Under the pieces are notes generated by a model, which was not told where the DNA came from, ran no database searches, and saw only the letters and a program-made list of their open reading frames with translations. Source: an uncultured Clostridium sp. (GTDB taxonomy: Bacteria > Bacillota > Clostridia > Lachnospirales > Lachnospiraceae). From it: a stretch of DNA of 64,000 nucleotides. The stretch spans positions 1 through 64,000 of the forward strand of contig UPYT01000018.1 of the NCBI GenBank assembly GCA_900538475.1, read 5' to 3'. Positions 25,335 through 32,232 of this stretch are shown here, in pieces (the first letter of the stretch is position 1; each line of letters opens with the position of its first letter). Both the position numbers and the translations under genes were made by a program.

Positions 25335-25949
25335 TTGTCAATTCCACAAATCCGTACAGAAGCAATCGAGGCGGTAGGGCGAAAAATCCTGATGGAATAT
25401 GATCCCTCTCTGCTATCCGGGCAACCATATCCTGTGCCAATCGAAACCATTATCGAGACAAAGTTTGATCTAATCCTGGAGTTTCATACACTAAGAAAAA
25501 ACCCCAAGATATTAGGGGAAACAATTTTCGATGACGGTGCCGTTGTTTTATATGACCAGATACAGAGACAGTATCGAATGATTGCAGTAAGAGCCGGTAC
25601 AATCTTAATTGATGAACGGCTTTGTGATCCGTCAAAATTAGGGCGGCTCCGTTTTACCTGTGCCCATGAGCTGGCTCATTGGGTACTACATAAGAAGTTG
25701 TACTCCGGTACAGGAGATGTTGCTGCATATAACGGAAATGTTTCTTCCGATGAAAGTCATGGCATAATTGAGCGCCAGGCAGATACTCTGGCTTCTGCTC
25801 TGCTGATGCCTTTACCGCAGATCAAAAAATGTTTTTACCGACTTAGAATGGGTCGGACAGATGAACAGCTCATTGCTGAAATGGCAAACATTTTTGAGGT
25901 TTCCAAGCAAGCAATGCAGATTCGTCTAAAATCCAGGAACCTGATATAA
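25335..25949 (+). CDS. ImmA/IrrE-family metalloprotease (antirepressor)
   Basis: A 204-aa zinc peptidase with HELAH at residues 111-115 and a downstream ERQAD segment (about 146-150) supplying the third ligand, as in COG2856. In known systems such a protease cleaves the partner XRE repressor and derepresses the element. The start is TTG 25335 behind AGGGGGG, 11 bp after the repressor's stop; no ATG start is available nearby. It is co-transcribed with the repressor. Confidence 0.9.
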   Translation: MSIPQIRTEAIEAVGRKILMEYDPSLLSGQPYPVPIETIIETKFDLILEFHTLRKNPKILGETIFDDGAVVLYDQIQRQYRMIAVRAGTILIDERLCDPSKLGRLRFTCAHELAHWVLHKKLYSGTGDVAAYNGNVSSDESHGIIERQADTLASALLMPLPQIKKCFYRLRMGRTDEQLIAEMANIFEVSKQAMQIRLKSRNLI

Positions 25950-25963
25950 CCAAAGAGTGGGAA

Positions 25964-25988
25964 TAGAGAGAGGTTCTCCCCTCTCTAT
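25964..25988 (+). terminator. Stem-loop after the metalloprotease gene
   Basis: ATAGAGAGAGG and CCCTCTCTAT form a roughly 10-bp stem with one bulge. No strong T-tract follows at once, so termination may be partial. Confidence 0.4.
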
Positions 25989-26018
25989 CTCCTCCGCTAT
26001 GCTATTTTGTACCTAATA

Positions 26019-26038
26019 TGTTCGCAATATTGCGAACA
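26019..26038. promoter_or_regulatory. Operator O2: perfect 20-bp palindrome
   Basis: TGTTCGCAATATTGCGAACA is a perfect inverted repeat sharing TGTTCG-N8-CGAACA with operator O1. It overlaps a TAATAT -10-like hexamer (26014-26019) and ends only 15 bp before the next start codon. Repressor bound here would block the gene at 26053. Confidence 0.75.
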
Positions 26039-26052
26039 AGGAGGAATATTCT

Positions 26053-26589
26053 ATGAGGAAAGAAAGCACAACAATTCAAAAATGTAACAGCAGACTAACA
26101 GCTTTAGGGCTTAACAGCGACGCTGCGTTTCATAGAAGCAGGCTGATTCTAAAGATTTACCGGGATGTAGTCTGGGTTCTGAGTGAACGGGCAGAAGAAT
26201 TGCAAGAAACTGCTTGGATTATGGGAGAACAAGATATAGAGTCTGGCCTCTGCTATCTTGAAAATTTTGCACCAGATATTGAACTACAAGCCTTTGAAGA
26301 AAAAGTGTGCTGCCTTGTTCAAAATCAAATGCTGGTCAATATTATTGACCGTGCGCTCCTTCGTCTGAAACGGTATCCGGATCGAGGAGAACTTTACTAT
26401 GAAATTTTGACTAAGCAATTCATCTATCGGTTCAACAGTACAGAGAAAGAATTGCTGGAAGAACTAAATATAGAGCGCAGTGTCTTTTATGACCGAAAAC
26501 GAGAAGCTATCTATTTATTTTCTGTTTGCTTGTTTGGATATTCTATTCCAGAAGTCCTAGAGGAACTGCCCCGACTAAATCCCGACTAA
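26053..26589 (+). CDS. RinA/ArpU-like transcriptional regulator
   Basis: A 178-aa helical protein. The C-terminal segment (about 125-170: KELLEELNIERSVFYDRKREAIYLFSVCLFG) resembles the sigma-region-4-like end of phage RinA/ArpU late activators. ATG 26053 follows AAGGAGGAATATTCT. Its promoter carries operator O2, so it should be switched on when the repressor is removed. The last codons overlap an 11-bp repeat array that may be its own binding site. Confidence 0.65.
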   Translation: MRKESTTIQKCNSRLTALGLNSDAAFHRSRLILKIYRDVVWVLSERAEELQETAWIMGEQDIESGLCYLENFAPDIELQAFEEKVCCLVQNQMLVNIIDRALLRLKRYPDRGELYYEILTKQFIYRFNSTEKELLEELNIERSVFYDRKREAIYLFSVCLFGYSIPEVLEELPRLNPD

Positions 26590-26637
26590 ATTCCGACAAA
26601 TCCCCGACCTAATCCCTACTCCCTTCCGACTTCCGAC
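26571..26637. repeat. 11-bp phased CCGAC direct repeats
   Basis: CCGAC begins at 26571, 26582, 26593 and 26604, a degenerate CCTAC at 26615, and CCGAC again at 26626: six units exactly 11 bp apart, i.e. one per helical turn. One extra copy lies at 26633. The array overlaps the end of the regulator gene and sits just ahead of the promoter-like TATACT/TATAGT pair. Confidence 0.8.
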
Positions 26638-26641
26638 CTGC

Positions 26642-26656
26642 TATACTTGGTATAGT
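26642..26656 (+). promoter_or_regulatory. Candidate activator-dependent promoter
   Basis: Two -10-like hexamers, TATACT (26642-26647) and TATAGT (26651-26656), lie in a small palindrome (CTATAC TTG GTATAG) directly after the phased repeats. No -35 hexamer fits; the repeats occupy that position, as at activator-driven promoters. Confidence 0.45.
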
Positions 26657-26694
26657 GGCAGGAATGCGCTAAATTGAATACTTTTCTACATAAG

Positions 26695-26718
26695 GCCCGG
26701 CATTAACCGGGCTTTTTT
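26695..26718 (+). terminator. First leader terminator
   Basis: GCCCGG-CATTAA-CCGGGC followed by six T. It lies in the untranslated leader, not after a gene. Flanking GGCAGGAATG (26657-26666) can pair with CATTCCTGCT (26719-26728) around it. Confidence 0.85.
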
Positions 26719-26749
26719 CATTCCTGCTGTAATATGGCGGCAGGAACAT

Positions 26750-26784
26750 GGCTGGAGGTGAAAACACTTCCGGCCTTTTTCTTT
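26750..26784 (+). terminator. Second leader terminator
   Basis: An 11-bp stem with two wobble pairs (26750-26760 with 26765-26775), AAAA loop and TTTTTCTTT tail. With the first hairpin it would stop most transcripts before the gene at 26890. Confidence 0.75.
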
Positions 26785-26843
26785 GCCCGGTATTAGGAGG
26801 CCGGTATGCGCTGGGAGGCGTACATAGCAAAATATCCATGACA

Positions 26844-26879
26844 CCGTTCAAATTCACTGACTACCAAGAATTTGAACGG
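26844..26879 (+). promoter_or_regulatory. 12-bp hairpin abutting the ribosome-binding site
   Basis: CCGTTCAAATTC (26844-26855) pairs perfectly with GAATTTGAACGG (26868-26879). The 3' arm ends inside the Shine-Dalgarno GGAGGA (26878-26883) of the gene at 26890. It may limit translation or be a protein-binding RNA site. Confidence 0.65.
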
Positions 26880-26889
26880 AGGAAAGGAT

Positions 26890-27543
26890 ATGACAAGAGT
26901 ATTCATTTGGAAAAATAACAGCCCACAGGAATGGGAGGAAATCAGTTTTTCAGCGTTCAGTAAGGCACGCCGCAACGGTTGCTTTACTGGGCGCTTTTTT
27001 ATTGAGACAACCGAAAATGTTGATGGTCACAACGAAAGAGTTATTGCCGAGTGCTCACAAGCTCGTTATAAAACACATCGCCAAGAATTAGGAACTATCA
27101 ATCAAGATGTGGTTCATACGAACTCTCCCCAAAGACACGATACCTATGTCTACTACTTTGCAGATGGATCGCGTTCTACGCTGGTTTTAGGAGCAGACGA
27201 TACTTCCTGTGTCAATGGAGCTTGGATTGCCGAATTGCGAGAACTGGATCGCTTGGAATACAATAATCAACACACACAAACACGCCGTCACTGTTCTTTG
27301 GATGCTCAGGACCCTGAAGGAATGGGAGGGTACTATACAGGTGATGATATGGAACGCGTGCAGCTTGAATTGGAAGTAGAAGATTTTCTCACTTCACTTC
27401 CCAAAGACCTGGAACAAATTGCTCGCCTTTTGTGTGAGGGTTTTTCTGCCGCAGAAATTGCTCGTAAGCAAGGGGTCAATCGGTCCTCAATATGCAGAAA
27501 AATTAAGAAGATACAGGATGCCATGATGCACTATAATCCTTAA
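26890..27543 (+). CDS. Sigma-like helix-turn-helix element protein
   Basis: A 217-aa protein whose C-terminus (about 160-212) is a sigma-70 region-4-like HTH: LPKDLEQIARLLCEGFSAAEIARKQGVNRSSICRKIKKI. The N-terminal part is a separate alpha/beta region. ATG 26890 has GGAGGAAAGGAT upstream. Proteins of this layout are common between the regulatory and recombinase genes of clostridial elements; it may steer transcription of the excision genes. Its expression appears guarded by repeats, two leader terminators and a hairpin. Confidence 0.7.
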   Translation: MTRVFIWKNNSPQEWEEISFSAFSKARRNGCFTGRFFIETTENVDGHNERVIAECSQARYKTHRQELGTINQDVVHTNSPQRHDTYVYYFADGSRSTLVLGADDTSCVNGAWIAELRELDRLEYNNQHTQTRRHCSLDAQDPEGMGGYYTGDDMERVQLELEVEDFLTSLPKDLEQIARLLCEGFSAAEIARKQGVNRSSICRKIKKIQDAMMHYNP

Positions 27544-27564
27544 GCAACAAACCATCGAAAGCAC

Positions 27565-27597
27565 AGCCCTGCCATTTTGGCAGGGCTATGCTACTTT
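27565..27597 (+). terminator. Terminator after the sigma-like gene
   Basis: AGCCCTGCC (27565-27573) pairs with GGCAGGGCT (27579-27587); a CTACTTTTTG tail follows. Confidence 0.8.
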
Positions 27598-27599
27598 TT

Positions 27600-27726
27600 G
27601 AATTAAATTTCGTAATCTGTGCAACAAACGGCCTCTGCCGTGGCCTACAAGTGAGAGGCACAAATGCCAGGGAAGGGCATTGGGTCCCTCAGTCTCTAAA
27701 TTAACAGTAATAGGAGCGAACAGGCC
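27600..27726 (+). other. Leader with inverted repeats before 27727 gene
   Basis: The 127-bp segment holds GCCTCT/AGAGGC and AATGCC/GGGCATT inverted repeats between the terminator and the next gene. This suggests a folded leader RNA. No known riboswitch was recognised. Confidence 0.3.
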
Positions 27727-27954
27727 ATGAAACAAGAAACTGAAAATCGGCAACAGAGGTCGCAGATGATTTGCCTGTGTGCAACTTGTGCCAATGCTTT
27801 TTATAATGTGCCAACCATAAGGATTCAGCGTGTGGATCGCTATCAACTTGTAAAAGATACCTGTACTTATTGTGGGGTCCGCAATGGGTATGACTATATC
27901 ATTACTCCTCGTAAATCGACACGCCACCATTCAGGAAATGAGGCGAGGTTATGA
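27727..27954 (+). CDS. Small zinc-ribbon-like protein
   Basis: A 75-aa protein with CLCATC and CTYC cysteine pairs about 30 residues apart, likely holding a zinc ion. Basic residues fill the C-terminus. ATG 27727 follows AGGAGCGAACAGG. It overlaps the next gene by ATGA (27951-27954). It belongs to the small-gene block next to the recombinase; function unknown. Confidence 0.7.
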   Translation: MKQETENRQQRSQMICLCATCANAFYNVPTIRIQRVDRYQLVKDTCTYCGVRNGYDYIITPRKSTRHHSGNEARL

Positions 27955-28322
27955 ACAAGAAAGATGTCTGTGCAACCCAAATAGCCTATGTACGATTCAC
28001 GGAAGATGATTTGGCGGATCTGGATAATCAAGTTCGTCGTGTAGGTGCGTCATCCAGAGGCGCATATATCCGCAGTTTAATTAAAGGAGTTCGTCCTGTT
28101 GAACTCCCTCCAGCAGACTATGTAGCTCTGATTGATGAATTGGCTAAACTTCGCCGCAGTATTGATACAATGGCAGCTCGCGCGGCAGACAACAAGGCGT
28201 CTGCGCTCAGCCCCGTCGAATACTATACATTATCCAGCCTTACGGCGTTGACACTTCAAAAGATCCGGCTTGCAGCATTACCACAACAGCATCACTTACC
28301 GGAGGATATGAGCCATGAATGA
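27951..28322 (+). CDS. Ribbon-helix-helix / MobC-like protein
   Basis: A 123-aa protein with an N-terminal RHH-like segment (about 10-50: IAYVRFTEDDLADLDNQVRRVGASSRGAYIRSLIKG) and a helical tail. It is similar in plan to the MobC-like protein at 602 but not closely related. Translation is coupled to the upstream gene by ATGA. It may assist the recombinase or mobilisation. Confidence 0.65.
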   Translation: MNKKDVCATQIAYVRFTEDDLADLDNQVRRVGASSRGAYIRSLIKGVRPVELPPADYVALIDELAKLRRSIDTMAARAADNKASALSPVEYYTLSSLTALTLQKIRLAALPQQHHLPEDMSHE

Positions 28323-28437
28323 AACAATTATTGACCGCACTTATGTGTGCTTAAAGCTGATTGATATGCTCTACAAGAAGGGACTTATCAACGAAGCAAC
28401 CTATTTTAATGTGAAACGAACCTATCAGAACAAGTAG
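28315..28437 (+). CDS. 40-aa conserved-type small protein before recombinase
   Basis: ATG 28315 overlaps the previous stop by 8 bp; the frame encodes 40 residues (MNETIIDRTYVCLKLIDM and so on, ending KRTYQNK). It is helical and amphipathic. Very short ORFs of this type often precede element serine recombinases. Probably real because of coupling and position; role unknown. Confidence 0.55.
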   Translation: MNETIIDRTYVCLKLIDMLYKKGLINEATYFNVKRTYQNK

Positions 28438-28557
28438 TTTTTTTGCGCTGGGTTGTCAAGGATGTCAGCCCAGTGTCCATATCATTGCAGATTAAAGATT
28501 TTTTGAGTATTCTCGTTTTGTCAGAAGAAATCAGGAACACTAAAGGAGGAAGATGCT

Positions 28558-30300
28558 ATGTACAATATGTCTCCGTACTCATTATCTCGATCTTTTCGGG
28601 ACAAACCCTGTCGGGCAGTCATATATGGCCGTGCCTCAACAGAACACGAGGCCCAGGTCAAAGCCTTGCAAAATCAGATGCAGTGGTATGATGATGTTGC
28701 TCGATTTCATCCTCAATGGAATGTTATCAACCGCTACATCGACCAAGGCATTACCGGAACTCAGGTCTATAAGCGGGATGCCTTTATGCGGATGATGGAG
28801 GATGCCAAACAGCAAAAATTCGATTTGATTGTCACTCGCGAGGTCTGCCGCTTTGCCAGAAATACGGTAGATGCATTGGTCTGTGTTCGCCAACTCGCCG
28901 CCATAGGGATTGAAGTCTATTTTGTGAATGATAACATTTGGACTCTTGACGGTGATGGCGAGTTGCGGCTGACCATTATGGCTACTATGGCACAGGAAGA
29001 GAGCCGCAAAATCAGTGAACGCTCTCTTGCAGGACAACGGGTCAGCCGCGAAAAAGGAGTCCTCTATGGAAACGGGAACATTTTCGGATATACCAGGAAC
29101 AAACTCACCAAGCAGTTTGAAATTGATCCCGATCAGGCGGAAACTGTAAAAATGATTTTTGACCTCTATGATTCCGGCATGGGAGAAACCTTAGTAGCAA
29201 AAGAGCTAACCCGCCTTGGACGCAAAAACGGAGTAGGTAAGGTCAAGTGGGATGCCGGAAAAGTATCAAAGATCATCAAGCGAAAAAACTATCTGGGGTA
29301 CACAGTTTACTGTCAGTCCTATTCCAATAACTATTTGGAGCAAAAGAGAATCAAGCGTGACGAGAGCGAGTTTGTCTATGTAAAAGGTGGCTTCCCTCAG
29401 ATTATCTCGGAGGAACAGTACGAGCGGTGTAACGCCATTCGTCGCAGTAGGACCAAACGGCTGACTGATGAGAAAGGCCGTACACGGAGTTTTGGTATTC
29501 AGCAGGCTCAGAATGTGTGGGGCAGAAAAATGAGGTGTCGTTGTGGTTCTCCCATGCTTCGACATCGTTGGAGAACCAATAATGCAGGAAAGCCTATCTA
29601 TGGATATGAATGCAAGCGACACCATGATACCCCCCGCATCCGCCTTCAGAATGAACAAGGCAATCCAACACCTATCTGTGAGATCAAGCCAGTTGGACAA
29701 AGCAAACTGGAACTGATGGCCTCCAAAATATTTGAGAGGGTATGGGGAGACCAAAGAGAAATCGTCCTCCAGACCTGCAAAATGCTGGATGCTTGCTACA
29801 AGCCAGACGCAGATCGTCGAGCAGATTTGATGAAAGCGAAAGATGATTCTATTCAGTTGCTCCAACAACAGCTGGATGACTTGGTTGTGGTCCGTGCCCG
29901 TGGAGAGATTGAGCAGGATAAGTTCCTCCAGCGGACCATAGAAATTCAGCAGCAGATGGAGGCCCTTCGTCAGAGCAAAGCTCAAATTGCTTCAGAGGAC
30001 TACAATCCCGGACGCCTGGATATGGAAGCCATTGAAGCAGCGTTGTGCGAGGCAGTTGAAATGCATGACGGTCTGGTAAGCGAGGATTTCATTGATCTCT
30101 TTGTTTCACAGGTTACACCACTGTCTGATTCCCGCTTTGCCTGGTGCTTGGACTTTTCTCCGCAGCCCACAGTTGCCTTTCTGAATTTAGCCGGTCAGAG
30201 GAAGTACACGACCTGCTCTATGGATAGTAAATTACACTTTGGTCCTTTTGCTGATGAGGAGGGGCACACCATCCCTTTTCCGGGCAGCCTGCGTCGGTGA
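28558..30300 (+). CDS. Large serine recombinase (site-specific integrase)
   Basis: A 580-aa large serine recombinase that would integrate and excise the element. The N-terminal resolvase domain (about 18-165) contains AVIYGRASTEHEAQ with the likely catalytic Ser27, YIDQGITGTQVYKRDAF and VTREVCRFARN. A recombinase domain (about 185-290), a zinc-ribbon segment (CRCGSPML through YECKRHH, near 325-360) and a coiled coil (about 430-480) follow. ATG 28558 has TAAAGGAGGAAGA upstream. It is the last gene of the element, so the right attachment end should lie just beyond. Confidence 0.95.
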   Translation: MYNMSPYSLSRSFRDKPCRAVIYGRASTEHEAQVKALQNQMQWYDDVARFHPQWNVINRYIDQGITGTQVYKRDAFMRMMEDAKQQKFDLIVTREVCRFARNTVDALVCVRQLAAIGIEVYFVNDNIWTLDGDGELRLTIMATMAQEESRKISERSLAGQRVSREKGVLYGNGNIFGYTRNKLTKQFEIDPDQAETVKMIFDLYDSGMGETLVAKELTRLGRKNGVGKVKWDAGKVSKIIKRKNYLGYTVYCQSYSNNYLEQKRIKRDESEFVYVKGGFPQIISEEQYERCNAIRRSRTKRLTDEKGRTRSFGIQQAQNVWGRKMRCRCGSPMLRHRWRTNNAGKPIYGYECKRHHDTPRIRLQNEQGNPTPICEIKPVGQSKLELMASKIFERVWGDQREIVLQTCKMLDACYKPDADRRADLMKAKDDSIQLLQQQLDDLVVVRARGEIEQDKFLQRTIEIQQQMEALRQSKAQIASEDYNPGRLDMEAIEAALCEAVEMHDGLVSEDFIDLFVSQVTPLSDSRFAWCLDFSPQPTVAFLNLAGQRKYTTCSMDSKLHFGPFADEEGHTIPFPGSLRR

Positions 30301-30309
30301 GCTGCCCGG
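30280..30309 (+). terminator. Hairpin spanning the recombinase stop codon
   Basis: CCGGGCAGC (30280-30288) pairs perfectly with GCTGCCCGG (30301-30309), with the stop codon in the loop. No T-tract follows, so it may be a structural or recombination feature rather than a terminator. Confidence 0.45.
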
Positions 30310-30327
30310 ACAGCTCTAATTCAAAAT

Positions 30328-30391
30328 GTACATCGTTATATACACAAGGTATGTACGGCGCAGGCAGCGATTGCAGAGATGTAAATTACAT
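30328..30391. other. Candidate right end (att region) of the element
   Basis: Inverted GTACAT (30328-30333) and ATGTAC (30351-30356), and the palindrome ATGTAAATTACAT (30379-30391), lie 28-91 bp after the recombinase stop. Base composition turns AT-rich soon after. Serine recombinase sites are short imperfect palindromes close to the gene. The other end is not in the window, so the core cannot be proved. Confidence 0.35.
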
Positions 30392-30442
30392 GTCCAAAGG
30401 AATGTGACTACATTCAGTAACTTTAGACTACGTTAAATAATA

Positions 30443-30490
30443 AAAAAGAGGTATCCAATGAGAAATCATGGGGTATCTCTTTTTGCTTTT
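30443..30490 (+). terminator. Terminator downstream of the element
   Basis: AAAAAGAGGTATCC pairs with GGGTATCTCTTTTT (two wobble pairs) and ends in a T-rich tract with GCTTTTTTG. Confidence 0.75.
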
Positions 30491-30924
30491 TTGGGAAAAT
30501 GGGCTTAGATTATATGACTTCAACAACTTTTTGAGTGGATTTTTAGCGATTGCAGGACTAGCAGCAACGTATAAAAGTGGACTTTTGATGATTTTGGTAC
30601 TAAAAAAGGATGATAATTTCTTGGACGTGGTTTGAGAGTATTTTGCGTGTGAAAAGCTTGAAAATACAGGAAAAATAAAGTTTCGTGTGTTTTGGGATTG
30701 AAAATTAGTCGTTCTTTTTTCTATGGGTATACATGATAAAATGCGGAGCTGAACAGCAAAATATAGAAATTTGCTGTTCAGTCCTGTTTATTCTTTACTT
30801 AAATCTAATATTTGTTCATCAATCTAAGCGGTTTACACAGAATGATTTAGAATATTTCTTTCTTATTTATAATAACTGGCGAGGTTAAATAATTTAAGAA
30901 AAGGAAAAAAGTTTTTTCTGCGGG
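30491..30924. other. AT-rich intergenic stretch without a gene
   Basis: About 430 bp of AT-rich sequence with no credible ORF on either strand. Nothing further recognised; it may be the junction between the element and old chromosome. Confidence 0.5.
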
Positions 30925-31011
30925 TTACCGCACATAGCTTGTCGGATGAAGAAATACTGGTTCGTAAAAATTAAGTACTTCATCAATGAAATTAATTACT
31001 TTCTGTTTCAT
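30925..31011 (-). CDS. 28-aa small ORF with strong RBS, type A
   Basis: On the minus strand, AAAAGGAGATGAGAAAT precedes ATG at 31011. The peptide starts MKQKVINFIDEVLNFYEPVF and ends HPTSYVR before TAA. It lies 133 bp downstream of the first AraC gene. The peptide resembles the one at 36523-36600 in length, start and the FY...HP pattern. Both have the same 17-bp motif about 75 bp upstream. It could be a small protein, a leader peptide or the start of a lost gene. Confidence 0.45.
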   Translation of the reverse strand: MKQKVINFIDEVLNFYEPVFLHPTSYVR

Positions 31012-31089
31012 ATTTCTCATCTCCTTTTGTTTTTCTGAAGTAATCATAACCCCAAATAGGATATATTGCTCGCCAAATTAATTTTAAAA

Positions 31090-31106
31090 GTGGACAAAAA
31101 TTGCAA
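31090..31106 (-). promoter_or_regulatory. 17-bp shared motif, copy 1
   Basis: TTGCAATTTTTGTCCAC on the minus strand, 78 bp before the 28-aa ORF start. An identical copy lies at 36674-36690. It may be an AraC-type operator. Confidence 0.5.
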
Positions 31107-31144
31107 GATAAAGAAATATGTGCAGGTATGACTTTTTAGTAATG

Positions 31145-31999
31145 CTACGATTCAATACTGTTTCGATACTCAGAAGGAGAAATACCCTTCAATTTTTTGA
31201 ATGTTCTGCTAAAATATAATGGATTATCATATCCAACAATACTGGCTACTTCTGTGATATTATATATATTGTTTTTTAACAGGGCTTCTGCGTTATATAT
31301 TCGAATGGATAATATATATTGTAAAGGAGTAAATCCTGTGTATTTCTTGAAGTTACGAATAAACCAACTTGTACTCATATTGTGGCTTTGTGCGTACTTT
31401 TCAATGTTTATCTCTTGGTTATAATGTTCGTTAAAATAGAGTGTTGCAGAGTCCATGTCTTCTGCAATCTGGCTGTTACCCGTTTTTGAACTTGTCTGAA
31501 AATGTCTGTGTGTCATGATAAATATTTCTCTTAAATGCATTTCTAATATTTCATCATAATGTTCCCGGCACATTTGAAGTTCTTGAATCATTGTTTTAAA
31601 GTGATTCTGATATTCTAATCTCTTACCACAGTAATATACATGTTTGCCTTTTGTGAAACCGTAATAGCGAAGGATGTTCGTTACATCGTTTCCTGTAAAG
31701 TGAACCCAGTATACTTCGGTTTGATCTTCGCCATAGTACTCATACTTTTGCGGCTCTTTTGGTCTGTAAAGAACTATATGACCGGCTGTAACAATCTCTT
31801 CTTTTTGGCTGAAATGAAAGTGGGCTTTTCCAGATGCAATGTACAGTAGCTGAAAGTCACGACGACCACGTGGTCGCCAGGTTGGTAATTTAGGGCGGGT
31901 AAACAAGTGATAGGTACCGCAACTGGTTACAATTAATGGTTTCGATTTATCTTTTATGTCCATAGTTGTATTGTTTAGGTAGGCATTGTTGGTGTACAT
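31145..31999 (-). CDS. AraC-family regulator of the lac locus
   Basis: A 284-aa regulator: cupin-like sensing domain (about 25-160; GKAHFHFSQKEEIVTAGHIVLYRPKEPQKYEYYGED) and a C-terminal double HTH (about 185-282; FTPLQYILSIRIYNAEALLKN, VASIVGYDNPLYFSRTFKKLKGISPSEYR). ATG 31999 follows GGGAGGGA on the minus strand. It is divergent from the transporter-LacLM operon, so it most likely activates it in the presence of a galactoside. Confidence 0.92.
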   Translation of the reverse strand: MYTNNAYLNNTTMDIKDKSKPLIVTSCGTYHLFTRPKLPTWRPRGRRDFQLLYIASGKAHFHFSQKEEIVTAGHIVLYRPKEPQKYEYYGEDQTEVYWVHFTGNDVTNILRYYGFTKGKHVYYCGKRLEYQNHFKTMIQELQMCREHYDEILEMHLREIFIMTHRHFQTSSKTGNSQIAEDMDSATLYFNEHYNQEINIEKYAQSHNMSTSWFIRNFKKYTGFTPLQYILSIRIYNAEALLKNNIYNITEVASIVGYDNPLYFSRTFKKLKGISPSEYRNSIES

Positions 32000-32154
32000 A
32001 TTTACTTTATCCCTCCCATTTTTCTGACTTGGTTCATTTTTTTGATGTACACTTTGATGAAAAAAACAGATAAAACTTATGTTATTTTAGAAATTGTATC
32101 ATTTTGTTCATGTTTTGTCAAATTCTTGATATGTATTTTTCAGAGTCGATTTAG

Positions 32155-32160
32155 TATAAT
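32155..32160 (+). promoter_or_regulatory. -10 box of the lac operon
   Basis: A perfect TATAAT 72 bp before the transporter start. No good -35 hexamer is spaced correctly, as at AraC-activated promoters. Upstream TTTTGTTCA and TTTTGTCAA may be direct-repeat half-sites. Confidence 0.5.
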
Positions 32161-32232
32161 TTCTTACATAAGAAAGACATGATTTGCAACGGCGAGGTTA
32201 CACATTTATCAAAAGAAAAGGAGATTGTTATT

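Noticed and set aside
26571..26637. 11-bp CCGAC repeats considered as a CRISPR or replication iteron set
   Set aside because: Far too short for CRISPR; no replication initiator gene is next to them, so promoter-binding sites are the simpler reading.
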